NCBI GenBank assembly: GCA_963665215.2
Contig: CAXXWW010000002.1
Span: 372,001-436,000, forward strand
Length of the DNA: 64,000 nucleotides
Source of the DNA: G963665215 sp963665215
Lineage (GTDB): Bacteria > Chloroflexota > Dehalococcoidia > Lucifugimonadales > CAUZJF01
Direction of reading: 5' to 3'
A model generated the notes under the pieces. It did not search any database. It saw only the letters and a list, made by a program, of their open reading frames with translations, and had not been told where the DNA came from. Of this stretch, positions 8,788 through 17,225 are shown in pieces (the first letter of the stretch is position 1; each line of letters begins with the position of its first letter). A program made the position numbers and the translations under genes.

Positions 8788-9510
8788 ATGGACTCCCTGC
8801 GCCGCAAGCGCCACGCGGCTTGGAAATCGGGCAGGCGCGTCGCGGCCCTTTTCTGGGTTTTGGTCGCCGCAGTCATCTTTTTGGTTGTCAGTTTGGCACA
8901 GGATCGTTGGGAAACGTGGGCTAACTCCCGTATCGACGAGGAAGCCCCAAAGATAATGCGGGAGTTAGGGGACTTCATAGGTACGCCTTTTTTGTTCCCC
9001 CTCGTGGCGGTCGTGCCTCTATATCTGATCGGCTTGGTGGTGCTATGGGTAGGTTTAAGGCGAGAGCCGATAATGGTGAGTCCACCAACAACCGTGACTC
9101 AATCGAAGGAGCCATTGGCTGCCAACCGCCTAGTCGTGGTTCAAGTTGCAGATGATGGTATTGGTGGGCGGTTGGGGTTTTGGGAAAGGCGCGGAAGCGG
9201 CATGCGAATTGTTGACGACGAGCCGACCGCCCGTAATTCAAAGGCAGAAGGAAGACTGCTGTATCAAGTCCCATTAGGGCTGACCGTCATTCCGTCCGGC
9301 ACGGTTGAGGATATTGAACTACATATCCAAGGCACTCGCATCCCGGCACTTGATTGGGAATCGGAGAGGATCGTCCATACTGAGCGCCGTGGGGTGAATT
9401 TCAGAATCGACCAGTCCGTCAGGGCTGGGGCGCATCGCGTTCGAGTGGTAGCCGTTATAGATGGGGAGTCTGAGCCGTCAGAAGAAGATTGGGAGATTAC
9501 TGTTCCGTAG
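8788..9510 (+). CDS. Hypothetical two-helix membrane protein with C-terminal beta-rich domain, 240 aa
   Basis: I do not recognise a family. Two hydrophobic segments can be seen: VAALFWVLVAAVIFLVVSLA near the start, and a second one, FLFPLVAVVPLYLIGLVVLW, after about 50 residues. A roughly 150-residue soluble region follows. It ends in an Ig-like strand pattern (GAHRVRVVAVIDGESEPSEE). ATG at 8788 is preferred over an upstream in-frame ATG (8710), because the extra 26 residues are unconvincing and an extended -10 element ends seven bases before 8788. Its last 14 bases overlap the convergent transposase gene. Confidence 0.65.
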   Translation: MDSLRRKRHAAWKSGRRVAALFWVLVAAVIFLVVSLAQDRWETWANSRIDEEAPKIMRELGDFIGTPFLFPLVAVVPLYLIGLVVLWVGLRREPIMVSPPTTVTQSKEPLAANRLVVVQVADDGIGGRLGFWERRGSGMRIVDDEPTARNSKAEGRLLYQVPLGLTVIPSGTVEDIELHIQGTRIPALDWESERIVHTERRGVNFRIDQSVRAGAHRVRVVAVIDGESEPSEEDWEITVP

Positions 9511-10423
9511 ACACGAGGCGTTCATATGGAAGGTTATCCGAGGTTAGTAGCCGGAGCAATGTGTCCCGAAACAGCCAAGGGTTGTTGCGATTGTTGTAAC
9601 GCCACTCTAGCTCGTCCAGATAGGCGTCCAGATGCTTCACGGAGACTTTATGATACGCGCCGATGATGGAACGCTTCAAGAGGCTCCATACCCCCTCTAT
9701 GGAGTTGGTGTGAACGTCACCGCGTACCCATTCCTCAATGCTATGGTTGACCGTCTCGTGGCGGGTGTTCTTGTCGGCGATGCCCTGATAGGGAGCCCAA
9801 TCGTCGGTGTAGTAGGCTTCGGTTTCGTCGGCTGTCTTTTCTCGGATGAAGCCGTGAAGGGTTTCTCTGTCCCGCGCATGAACGACTTGGAGGGCAATCT
9901 TGCCGCCTCGTTGGACCGCACCGACCACAACAGCCTTATTGCCCTTGTACCCCCGCCCTTTGCCTCTGACTTCGCCGCCCACGAAGGTTTCGTCGATTTC
10001 GATAATGCCTTTGAGTGGCATGGGGTAGGCATCTTCAATGGCGGCCCGTATCCGGTGGGCCAGATACCAAGCCGTCTGATAGGCAACGTCAAGACTGCGC
10101 TTCAATTGGAGGGCCGAAATGCCCTTCCTGGATTCGACCATGAGGTATACCGCCAGCATCCACTTTCGGAGCGGCAGATGGGTGTCGTGGAGCATAGTGC
10201 CAGCGGTGACAGAGAAGTGGTAGCCGCATGAATCACATTCCCAGGTCTGGCGGGTCGATGTGTAGTAGCACTTTAGGCTGCCACAGCGGAGGCAGGCGAC
10301 GCCATCCGGCCAGCGGAGTTGTTCAAGGTACTCTCGGCACTTGTCGTCCGTATCGAATTGCTCGATCAACCGCACCAGATTCATCTTGTGTTTTGTCTGG
10401 GCCTTTTGCTTTGGCCGTGCCAT
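9497..10423 (-). CDS. IS1595-family transposase
   Basis: This 308-residue transposase has an N-terminal zinc ribbon (CLRCGSLKCYY...WECDSCGYHF). The DDE-like catalytic domain follows: IIEIDETFVGGEVRGKGRG, a second acidic motif YYTDDWAPYQG, then H-T-N-S-IEGVW-LLKR. This is the ISXO2-like layout of IS1595 enzymes. ATG at 10423 has a GGAG Shine-Dalgarno. Its stop overlaps the end of the convergent membrane-protein gene, and I could not identify terminal inverted repeats. The element is therefore either truncated at this end or no longer mobile. Confidence 0.9.
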   Translation of the reverse strand: MARPKQKAQTKHKMNLVRLIEQFDTDDKCREYLEQLRWPDGVACLRCGSLKCYYTSTRQTWECDSCGYHFSVTAGTMLHDTHLPLRKWMLAVYLMVESRKGISALQLKRSLDVAYQTAWYLAHRIRAAIEDAYPMPLKGIIEIDETFVGGEVRGKGRGYKGNKAVVVGAVQRGGKIALQVVHARDRETLHGFIREKTADETEAYYTDDWAPYQGIADKNTRHETVNHSIEEWVRGDVHTNSIEGVWSLLKRSIIGAYHKVSVKHLDAYLDELEWRYNNRNNPWLFRDTLLRLLTSDNLPYERLVSTEQ

Positions 10424-10565
10424 TGGAGGTCTCCTATGCCTAGACGGAAGAAACAGGCCCGCGAGCTAACCAAAGACGAAGCGATGAAGAAAATGTTCCC
10501 CAAAAAGGTGCGGGACGAGGCTTACAAAATCGCCCATGAGAAGGATGATAAAGGGAAGCCTGCGT
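9497..10565 (-). mobile_element. IS1595-family element, ends unresolved
   Basis: The extent is approximate: transposase gene plus the small divergent frame whose homology seems to stop near 10565. No inverted-repeat pair or 8-bp target duplication could be recognised by eye. Confidence 0.35.
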
Positions 10566-10570
10566 CGCTA
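10436..10570 (+). pseudogene. Small lysine/arginine-rich ORF divergent from the IS1595 transposase, 3' end probably lost
   Basis: The protein begins MPRRKKQARELTKDEAMKKM and continues through PKKVRDEAYKIAHEKDDKGK. It resembles the 50-60-residue basic small proteins (often annotated hypothetical) found in many Chloroflexota and cyanobacterial genomes. ATG at 10436 has GGAGG seven to eight bases upstream. The frame stays open to 10870, but after about residue 45 it runs antisense into the UbiA gene and loses the family character. The native C-terminus is therefore probably deleted. Only 12 bases separate its start from the transposase start, so the two Shine-Dalgarno sequences are interleaved. 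Confidence 0.4.
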
Positions 10571-10686
10571 CCTCTAGGCAGCCAAGTCGGTTGTCTTCCG
10601 CATGTGGCGTACCGAGATGGGACCGGGCGGGACGGCGCTCATCCCGTCGCCGAGTCTCTTGGGGCCACACCCTTTTCCCTTACCCA

Positions 10687-11628
10687 TTACCCCCTGAACA
10701 ACAGCAGGATGGTCGCCGCCGCTGCCAGCCACAGCACGATGGACGCGATGAGGGGGAGGTCGGTTATTAGGAGGTCCTCCGGGCTCTCTCCCAGGTCCTT
10801 GGCGTGCACCAGGAAGATGTACCTGAACAGGCCGTACACGACGAAGGGGATGGTGAGCATCATCGCGTGATTTTCCGGGAGATTGGGAGCGGTAAAGGTG
10901 TACAGGGTGTACGCCAGAAGGGTCGACGGGGCGACGATGGCGATAAACTGGTCCAGGAGCGAGGTGGAGTACTTGCCGAGAGTATCCCGCTGCCGCCCTG
11001 CGTCGTCGCCGGCCAGCGAGAGCTCGCTGCGGCGCTTGGACAAGGCGATGAAAAGCGCTCCAAGGCCGGTGCAGGTGTATAGCCACGGCGATATGGGCAC
11101 CTGGAGCACCGCCGCTCCCGCCACGGCACGGAGCACGAAGCCGCCGCTTATGGCGAAGACATCCAGCAGCACAAGGCGCTTCAGCACCACGGAGTAGGCG
11201 AGCATTAGCAAAACGTATCCCAGCGCCACCCACCCGAACAGGCTCTTGAGCATGAAGGAAACCCCCAGGCCCAGGACCGTTAGACCGGCTGCTGCCACCC
11301 AGGCGACCGGTATCGCCAGCTCGCCCGACGGGATCGGACGGGCCCTCTTCTTTGGATGCTGACGGTCGTTCTCCACGTCGAAGATGTCGTTCACCAGGTA
11401 GACAGCGGCGCTGAGTGCGGAGAAGATCACAAAGGCGAGGGCCGTCTTGGCCACCCACGTTAGTGCCACGCCGGGCTCGTCCAGCCCCCACGACTCGTTG
11501 ACCGTAAAAAACAGCGCGAAGAAGATAATCAGGTTCTTGGTCCACTGCTTGGGGCGCGCGGAGATGAGCAGTGCGCTTGAGGCACCCAGTAGCGCCGTGG
11601 CCGGAGACTTGCCCCTTGAGAATTCCAT
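10687..11628 (-). CDS. UbiA-family prenyltransferase, decaprenyl-phosphate phosphoribosyltransferase-like
   Basis: This 313-residue integral membrane protein has about eight to nine hydrophobic helices. It carries the first aspartate-rich motif NDIFDVENDRQHPKK followed by RPIPSG, and the second D..RQRDTLGKYS motif typical of the Rv3806c/DPPR synthase branch of the UbiA superfamily. Those enzymes transfer phosphoribosyl from PRPP to a polyprenyl phosphate, the first step to decaprenyl-phospho-arabinose. It is therefore a lipid-linked sugar donor enzyme that fits a cell-envelope locus. There is no Shine-Dalgarno at ATG 11628, but a promoter ends six bases before it. Exact substrate is inferred from family resemblance. 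Confidence 0.8.
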   Translation of the reverse strand: MEFSRGKSPATALLGASSALLISARPKQWTKNLIIFFALFFTVNESWGLDEPGVALTWVAKTALAFVIFSALSAAVYLVNDIFDVENDRQHPKKRARPIPSGELAIPVAWVAAAGLTVLGLGVSFMLKSLFGWVALGYVLLMLAYSVVLKRLVLLDVFAISGGFVLRAVAGAAVLQVPISPWLYTCTGLGALFIALSKRRSELSLAGDDAGRQRDTLGKYSTSLLDQFIAIVAPSTLLAYTLYTFTAPNLPENHAMMLTIPFVVYGLFRYIFLVHAKDLGESPEDLLITDLPLIASIVLWLAAAATILLLFRG

Positions 11629-11634
11629 GACTCG

Positions 11635-11664
11635 ATGATACGCGCCGACGAGTCAGGGGGTCAA
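11635..11664 (-). promoter_or_regulatory. Sigma-70-type promoter for the UbiA gene, probably leaderless
   Basis: On the minus strand TTGACC (-35) and TATCAT (-10) are separated by 18 bases. The -10 ends six bases before the ATG of the UbiA-family gene, which has no Shine-Dalgarno. Transcription would begin at about the A of the ATG. Confidence 0.55.
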
Positions 11665-11865
11665 TGAGAGCGGCGGTGTGTCCACGAGCCTGAGAGCATG
11701 TAATGAGAAGGGGCTGTCCTGCTCAAAATGGGGTATGGGTCATACGCCGTTCCCCAGCGATTTGACAGGTGCTTGGGTCCAAGCAGCTCGATATGGAAAA
11801 TTCCGGCCAAGAGCCGCAACGGACTAACGACGGGCTTGTGCCGCGAGACCTGCACCCCGGAACGA

Positions 11866-12105
11866 TTACGTCCCGCCCACCGTCAAGCAAGTAACGGTGC
11901 GCACGATCCCATCGACTGTGTGGATCTGGCTGGTGACCAGGTCTCCGACGGCGTTCAAGTCCGGCTCGCTTACCACCGCGATGATGTCGTAAGGGCCCGT
12001 CACCGGGTCCACGGTGTCCACGCCTGCCATACTAGTTAGCTGGCTGGTCACGTCCCTCGACATGCCTACCGCCGTCTCGATCAAGATATAGGCCTTGGTC
12101 GCCAT
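11866..12105 (-). CDS. Stand-alone Lrp/AsnC-type ligand-binding (RAM) domain protein, 79 aa
   Basis: The whole protein is one AsnC_trans_reg/RAM domain: KAYILIETAVGMSRDVTSQL, then V..V..VTGPYDIIAVV, then ..I.TVDGIVRTVTCLTV. It lacks the helix-turn-helix DNA-binding domain of full Lrp proteins. Stand-alone RAM domains bind small effectors such as amino acids, and may form mixed complexes with full regulators. The start is secure: GGAGGTGAT, nearly a perfect complement of the 16S 3' end, lies just before ATG at 12105. The upstream region was hit by IS1380 copy 3, whose end is about 130 bases away. Confidence 0.85.
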   Translation of the reverse strand: MATKAYILIETAVGMSRDVTSQLTSMAGVDTVDPVTGPYDIIAVVSEPDLNAVGDLVTSQIHTVDGIVRTVTCLTVGGT

Positions 12106-12237
12106 CGATCACCTCCAGCGTCGGTCGATGTGTACTGGTATGGATCGGATTCCGGCCGTCACAGGCCGCGTTTCCTGGCATCTGACGCGCAAACGATGGG
12201 CTCTGCTCGGGACAGATCGGCCACAGCGGCGCCTTAG

Positions 12238-13956
12238 CCCGAATCCACCGAAGGAGGGCGTCGGGTTAGCGTCCTGAGGCGGCAAGAAGGTGCTCCTGTG
12301 CTTCTGGGATAATGGTTTTGTAGCAAAAAAACGGCCCCGGAAAAGGAGCACCCAGTAGATGCTGCCACGCAACCACCCCGACCGGATCCAAATCACCTTC
12401 GACGACCGCCGCTTGGTGGCCAATGCCGGGCTGCTCCTTCCGGCCACCCTGGCGCGGCACCTCGGCCTGCCCGAACTCGTCCGGCAGCGCCTCGACCTGG
12501 GCGATGCCCCGGGGCGGGCGAACACGAGCGACAAGATGATGACGCTGGTGGCGTCTGCGCTGGCTGGGGGCGACTGCATTGACGACGCCGATGTGTTGCG
12601 CACCGGGGGGACGGCCTGCACCCTGGGCGGCACGGTCAAGGCGCCATCCACCCTGGGCACCTTCCTGCGCAGCTTCCGGTGGGGCCACGTCCGTCAACTC
12701 GACCGGGTGAGCCGCGAGTTGCTGGCCCGGGCTTGGCAGGCCGGGGCGGGACCCGGCGACGGGCCCCTGACCATTGACCTGGACTCCACCATCTGCGAGA
12801 CCTACGGACTGGCCAAGGAGGGCGCGCGCCACCACGGCTATACCGGCAAGCGGGGCTACCACCCGCTGCTGGCCATCGCCGCCGGCACCGGAGACGTGCT
12901 GATGTCCCGGCTGCGCGAGGGCCGGGCCAACACCGCCCGCGGCGCCGCCCACTTCCTGCGGGAGACGGTGGGACGGGTGCGCTACGCCGGGGCCAACGGA
13001 CGACTCACGCTACGGGCCGACAGCGGGTTCTACACTCATGGCGTGGTATCCGTCTGCCGCAAGATGGATGTCCGCTTCTCCATCACCATCCGCCAGCACA
13101 AAAGCCTGCACAATCTCATCGAGGCGATACCCGAAGATGCCTGGACGCCGATTCCTTACTGGATGGACGGCGCCGCCGATGTGGCCGAGACCACCTGCAC
13201 CCCCTTCCAGGCCGAGGCGGACGCCGCGCCGGTACGGCTCATCGTCCGGCGGGTGAAGCCGACGCCCGGTTCCCAACTGGCCCTCTTCGCCAAATACAGC
13301 TATCATGGCTTCATCACCGACCGGGACGGGGAGTTGCTCGAACTGGAGGCTGACCATCGCCGCCACGCCGAGATCGAGAATGCCATACGCGACCTCAAGT
13401 ACGGCGTCGGGCTGAACCATCTCCCCTCGGGCCGCTTCGCCGCCAACGGCGCCTGGCTGGCCGTCCAGACGATGGCCCACAACCTGGCCCGCTGGACGGC
13501 GCGGATCGGTCTGGGAGAGCGGATAGCCACCACCAAGACCCTCCGGCGGCGGTTCTTCTCCCTGGCCGGACGGCTCACCCGCTCGGCACGCCGGTTGACC
13601 CTGCATCTTCCGGATCGCTGGCCTTGGGCTGAGAAGTTCAGCCGCGCCTTGGCCCGGCTGCGAGCCATTCCACTCCCGGCCTGACGGCACCGTCGGCGAC
13701 CGACCCACCCACCGGACAACCGAAGATCCCCGCAGACTCGTGCCAGCCCGGTCCGAGAGAGTTCCCTGCTGCGTATTCTCTCGCCATCCCGCGCATCGCA
13801 GCTCCCGCAGACGGCCATAGGGGCCCCTGTGCGGCGATGAAGACCGTCCGCCGACCTCCCTACCCCAAATGGAACCCAGGCTATTTCCCCTGTAGCTCCC
13901 TCACCCCCCTTCCGCTTTCCTCACGCCGTCCATCGGTGTCCTTCGGTGGATTCGGG
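12238..13956 (+). mobile_element. IS1380-family insertion sequence, copy 3 (1719 bp)
   Basis: It is the same element as at 1514-3232 and 5752-7470, with 18-bp terminal repeats. The flanking pentamers are CTTAG on the left and CTAAG on the right, which are reverse complements of each other rather than direct repeats. It differs from copy 2 by a silent C-to-G change in the transposase near 12824. It lies beside a small acyl-CoA-ligase remnant. Confidence 0.93.
12359..13684 (+). CDS. IS1380-family DDE transposase (copy 3)
   Basis: An intact 441-residue transposase, identical at protein level to the copy at 5873-7198. It has the same Shine-Dalgarno and start. The three intact copies with almost no divergence indicate a recently active element. 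Confidence 0.93.
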   Translation: MLPRNHPDRIQITFDDRRLVANAGLLLPATLARHLGLPELVRQRLDLGDAPGRANTSDKMMTLVASALAGGDCIDDADVLRTGGTACTLGGTVKAPSTLGTFLRSFRWGHVRQLDRVSRELLARAWQAGAGPGDGPLTIDLDSTICETYGLAKEGARHHGYTGKRGYHPLLAIAAGTGDVLMSRLREGRANTARGAAHFLRETVGRVRYAGANGRLTLRADSGFYTHGVVSVCRKMDVRFSITIRQHKSLHNLIEAIPEDAWTPIPYWMDGAADVAETTCTPFQAEADAAPVRLIVRRVKPTPGSQLALFAKYSYHGFITDRDGELLELEADHRRHAEIENAIRDLKYGVGLNHLPSGRFAANGAWLAVQTMAHNLARWTARIGLGERIATTKTLRRRFFSLAGRLTRSARRLTLHLPDRWPWAEKFSRALARLRAIPLPA

Positions 13957-14097
13957 CTAAGGCGGCGTCTCCGACAATATTGTGCTGGTAAGCTGGAACG
14001 CTACAAGATCCCCGTGGAGGTCATCGCGGTGGAAGGCACGAGAGCCGGCGCTCGCTTCAAGAAGATGCGGTTCCGGCCTGCGCAGCCCGCTACCTAG
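13957..14097 (+). pseudogene. C-terminal remnant of an AMP-forming acyl-CoA ligase
   Basis: Immediately after IS1380 copy 3 the plus strand reads RRLRQYCAGKLERYKIPVEV, then IAVEGTRAGARFKKMRFRP and a stop. The LRxYCxxxLxxYKIPVxV...ARFKKxR pattern is the C-terminal swinging domain of AMP-binding acyl-CoA synthetases. The rest of such a gene (about 450 residues) is missing, and the sequence left of the element does not continue it in frame. Only a dead tail remains. Confidence 0.6.
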
Positions 14098-14451
14098 TCC
14101 GATGGCTCGATAAGTTATTCCCACCCGTCGAATCAGACACGCCGCCCCAGTACCTGTACCGCCGTATTCGCCCATCGATGACCGTGAGGCCGTCGGATGC
14201 CGATAGCAGTGTGCGCTAGATGTGGTTGGAGCTTACTGCCGGTCTTCGGTGCTCGTCAATCCTTGTATCTTTATGTTCGAGGAAGGGTCATGTGTCGAAT
14301 ACCAGCTACGGACGCGGCAGGCCGATCAATCCAGGGTCCGATTAGAGATCGAGAGAGAGCATGGGTCGCCGCGTCCAATACCATGATGAAGGTCCATTGC
14401 TGACGTTCCCGGATTCACAGCCACTCCGTGTCCAGCGATGAGGCTGTGACG
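14098..14451. other. Intergenic gap, nothing recognised
   Basis: About 350 bases between the ligase remnant and the nuclease-like gene. Short frames exist but none has family resemblance, a Shine-Dalgarno or consistent codon use. No convincing terminator was seen for the convergent genes. Confidence 0.5.
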
Positions 14452-15408
14452 TCAGTGCTCTGACTTTTTCCACCCGGCGGCGGCGGCGTTCTGCTCGGTG
14501 CAAAACCACCTGTCCCCACTACTCTCGTCAACGGCGATGGTGGAGTAGTAAAGACCTCCGGGCACGTGGTATATCCGGTCCCCTGTTTGGGCGTCGACGT
14601 TTCCCTTGATGACGGGCTGGGAGGTGCCGGAGTAATCGCACCCGGCGGTGACCTCTGTCATGCCGGGCGGTGCGGGCAGGGTGCCGCCGCGGAAGGGCTC
14701 AGGTGTCGAAGGGCCCGGCGGCTGCGTATCCGGGCCTGTTTCTTGCGCCCGGGGACTCCAGACGCCGCGCCGGCCCCTTTTGGCGCTCTCTTCCTCCACG
14801 GCGAAGGCTGTCTTGTGCTTGAATCCGGGCGGGATAGCCGCCACAGTGGCATATCCGTTGGTCAGCAGGGCCTTGTTCACCATCTCGCCGTTCACGTAGA
14901 CGTACCTTAGCAGGAGGCCGAACGCGTCGGCTTCCACGACGTCCGTCTCCAGCTCCACGGTCTGGCCCTGGAGGTGGAAGCGGTTGAACTCAAGCGCGCG
15001 TTCGCGGAGGGAAGGGCCGCCCGATTCTGGGCCGGCCATATCAGGGATTTCGATCCCCAGGTATCGGACGCGGAAGACTCGACCATCGATCTCGACATCT
15101 ATGGTGGCGCCGTCCACGACGTTGACCACCCTGGCCAGGGCGAAGGGGCTGTCTTCCCGTGGGGCCGCATCCGCCACGTTGGGTGGTGGGGCAGGGGACG
15201 GGGACGAGAAGTCGCTGGCGCACCCGGCAGCCGCTATGAAGAGTAGGGCCGCCAAGAGGACCGTGGCAGTGGAGCGGCAGCTGATGGCCCGCGCCTCTCG
15301 GTCGAGGCGGGCCGAATCTGTGGAAACGTGCACGGGATGTCCCAAAAGCCTCTTTCCAATCGCACACCGCTCTCTCAGGGGTCGGAGGTGTCGGTCTGGC
15401 TTACTCAA
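14452..15408 (-). CDS. Thermonuclease (SNase)-like lipoprotein with C-terminal sunset-type domain
   Basis: A hydrophobic signal with a lipobox-like LLFIAAAGC (Cys63 of the longest frame) suggests a membrane-anchored lipoprotein. A Pro/Ser linker follows, then a staphylococcal-nuclease-like fold: VVNVVDGATIDVEIDGRVFR, VRYLGIEIPD, ADAFGLLLRYVYVNGEMVNK, LLTNGYA, RGVWS. The last 60 residues (PVIKGNVDAQTGDRIYHVPG, then YYSTIAVDESSGDRWFCTEQ and AAAGWKKSE) match the small domain often called sunset that follows SNase domains. The frame begins at a TTG (15408). A GTG at 15333 gives a more normal signal length, so the start is uncertain. It follows the Ig-like repeat gene on the same strand. Confidence 0.8.
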   Translation of the reverse strand: MSKPDRHLRPLRERCAIGKRLLGHPVHVSTDSARLDREARAISCRSTATVLLAALLFIAAAGCASDFSSPSPAPPPNVADAAPREDSPFALARVVNVVDGATIDVEIDGRVFRVRYLGIEIPDMAGPESGGPSLRERALEFNRFHLQGQTVELETDVVEADAFGLLLRYVYVNGEMVNKALLTNGYATVAAIPPGFKHKTAFAVEEESAKRGRRGVWSPRAQETGPDTQPPGPSTPEPFRGGTLPAPPGMTEVTAGCDYSGTSQPVIKGNVDAQTGDRIYHVPGGLYYSTIAVDESSGDRWFCTEQNAAAAGWKKSEH

Positions 15409-15453
15409 GGCGGCCAGCTCCGCCTGTGGAGGAAGCCAAATGGGCGATGGGTG

Positions 15454-17112
15454 CTAGCGCGGGTCGGGGAGCTTCTGGACCACCTCGGCGCGAATGGCAT
15501 TCTGGTACAGGCCGGGGGCATGTCCGGCGGTGAAGTTGCCAAAGGCGTCGATGGTCCCGACGCTGTCGTCGGTCACCTTCCAGATGACCACCAGGCCGGG
15601 GAGAACGAAGTTATTCTCGTCCCACCCGGTTAGGGAGAAATGGACGGTGCGACCTGTCGCGACGACGGCCAGCGTAGGTTGGACCAGTGCACCGGATAAG
15701 GTACCTGTGATGACCACCTCGACGGTCTTGCTCCTGGTCACGACCTCCTCGTCCAGGCGCTGCTCAACCGTGACGCGGAGCGCCTCCGTGTAGGTACCCG
15801 GAACGGTTCCAGCCGTGAAGCCTCCGGTGGCGGTTATCTGTCCAGCCTCCTCTCTCAGGACCTCCCAAGTGACGGTGAGGTCTGTGGGCCGATCTCCAGA
15901 TTCATCGGTGGCGCGTACCCTCGGCGCCGCCCGCCCGCCGGGTTCCAGCACCATCCTCTCGGGCGCGACGGACACGGCGCTTAGGCGTCGCGCAGCCTCC
16001 TGCCGGCGGACAACCACCGACGCGAAGTCCTCGGCCCGCACGAAGCCCAGCTCGCTCGGGACTGCCGCCTCGACCCTGACTGCCTTCGCGTACACCCCCG
16101 GGACGTCGCCCGCGACGAAATTTCCCCGCCCGTTGATGCTCCCCGCACGGGTGTCAACCATGCTCCAACGCAGCTCGGTGCCTGCCACAAGCTCTCCGAG
16201 GCCGTTCAGCGCTACCGCTCTGAGCTGCAGCTGGTCTCCGGGGTCCAAAAAGAACCGCTGTGGAAGGGCCTGGACGTCGAGAAAGTCATCGGCCCTGGGG
16301 GTCGTAATCACGAGTATGTCGGTGGTCGCCGAGGCCCTGGCCCCCTCCCAGATCCCGGTCACCGAAACAGCGCCCTGATAGGCGCCCTGGTCGCCTTCAA
16401 CGGTGAGGTAGCCCAACTCATTCAATCGTCCCAGGTTCGCGTCGATCAGGGTCCAGACGAAGCTGATCCCGGGTATGACCACGCCGTCCTCGTCGAAGCC
16501 AAAAGCGCGCATTCTGTGGATCTGCTGCTTCAGTAGCGCGGGGTCGTTGGGAATGATCTCGACGGTTGAAAGCCGCGACCTTCGTGCCTCGCCCACGACA
16601 GTTACGTCGGCGGAGGCGCTGGCGTATCTCATTCCCCGGATTGTGTTCTGGATCCCGGTGGCCGTTACGCCGTTGGCAAATACGCCGGGAATGGTACCGG
16701 CCTGGAAGCTGCCGTCCGACGCAACACTCCCTGCCCGGCGGTCGGTTGCCGCCCAGACGAACTCCAAGTCTTCCAGCAGCTGTCCCGCCGGCCCAAAGGC
16801 CACCGCCGATAGCTGCACGCTCTCGCCCAGGTCGATGACGACAGTGGATGGGGATATTCTCAAGGACTCAATCGCCGGTGTGGGGGCGTCCTCTTTCTCC
16901 GAAATCAGGACGGAGGCAGCGACAACTGTCCGGATCTCGCGTGTGTTGGGCATCTCGCTGGAGACGAGCGGCTCCTCGACGGGCACGCCTGAAGAGCAAG
17001 CCACCGATACCGCCAGCGCGAGCCCCGCGAACGGCGCCCATCTCGGGAACCCGACCGCAGGGGACCGATGACCGCCGCGGCGGATCAACACGGAGAGGGT
17101 GCCGACCGGCAA
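15454..17112 (-). CDS. Secreted lipoprotein of five Ig-like (Big2-type) repeats
   Basis: This 552-residue protein has a signal ending in the lipobox-like LAVSVAC. About five repeats of roughly 95 residues follow, each with the pattern I.P..V.L..G..v.L.A.A.D..G.....l.f.W...D...G.I...G.F.AG..PG.Y..A. Such repeats are structural, as in bacterial surface and adhesion proteins. No enzymatic domain is seen. The frame starts at TTG 17112, and a GTG 21 bases downstream is an alternative. Before IS630 copy 1 arrived, its start was about 25 bases from the stop of the DUF4012 gene, so both were probably one operon. Confidence 0.8.
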   Translation of the reverse strand: MPVGTLSVLIRRGGHRSPAVGFPRWAPFAGLALAVSVACSSGVPVEEPLVSSEMPNTREIRTVVAASVLISEKEDAPTPAIESLRISPSTVVIDLGESVQLSAVAFGPAGQLLEDLEFVWAATDRRAGSVASDGSFQAGTIPGVFANGVTATGIQNTIRGMRYASASADVTVVGEARRSRLSTVEIIPNDPALLKQQIHRMRAFGFDEDGVVIPGISFVWTLIDANLGRLNELGYLTVEGDQGAYQGAVSVTGIWEGARASATTDILVITTPRADDFLDVQALPQRFFLDPGDQLQLRAVALNGLGELVAGTELRWSMVDTRAGSINGRGNFVAGDVPGVYAKAVRVEAAVPSELGFVRAEDFASVVVRRQEAARRLSAVSVAPERMVLEPGGRAAPRVRATDESGDRPTDLTVTWEVLREEAGQITATGGFTAGTVPGTYTEALRVTVEQRLDEEVVTRSKTVEVVITGTLSGALVQPTLAVVATGRTVHFSLTGWDENNFVLPGLVVIWKVTDDSVGTIDAFGNFTAGHAPGLYQNAIRAEVVQKLPDPR

Positions 17113-17225
17113 GCGGGCCGAGGGGTGAAACGGGCTACTAGTGGTCCAACATCATTGAAATGAATACCATGATAGTCATTGTTCCTCTTGGGGGTTCAAT
17201 CGTAACGTTGAACCGAGGAGGAACC

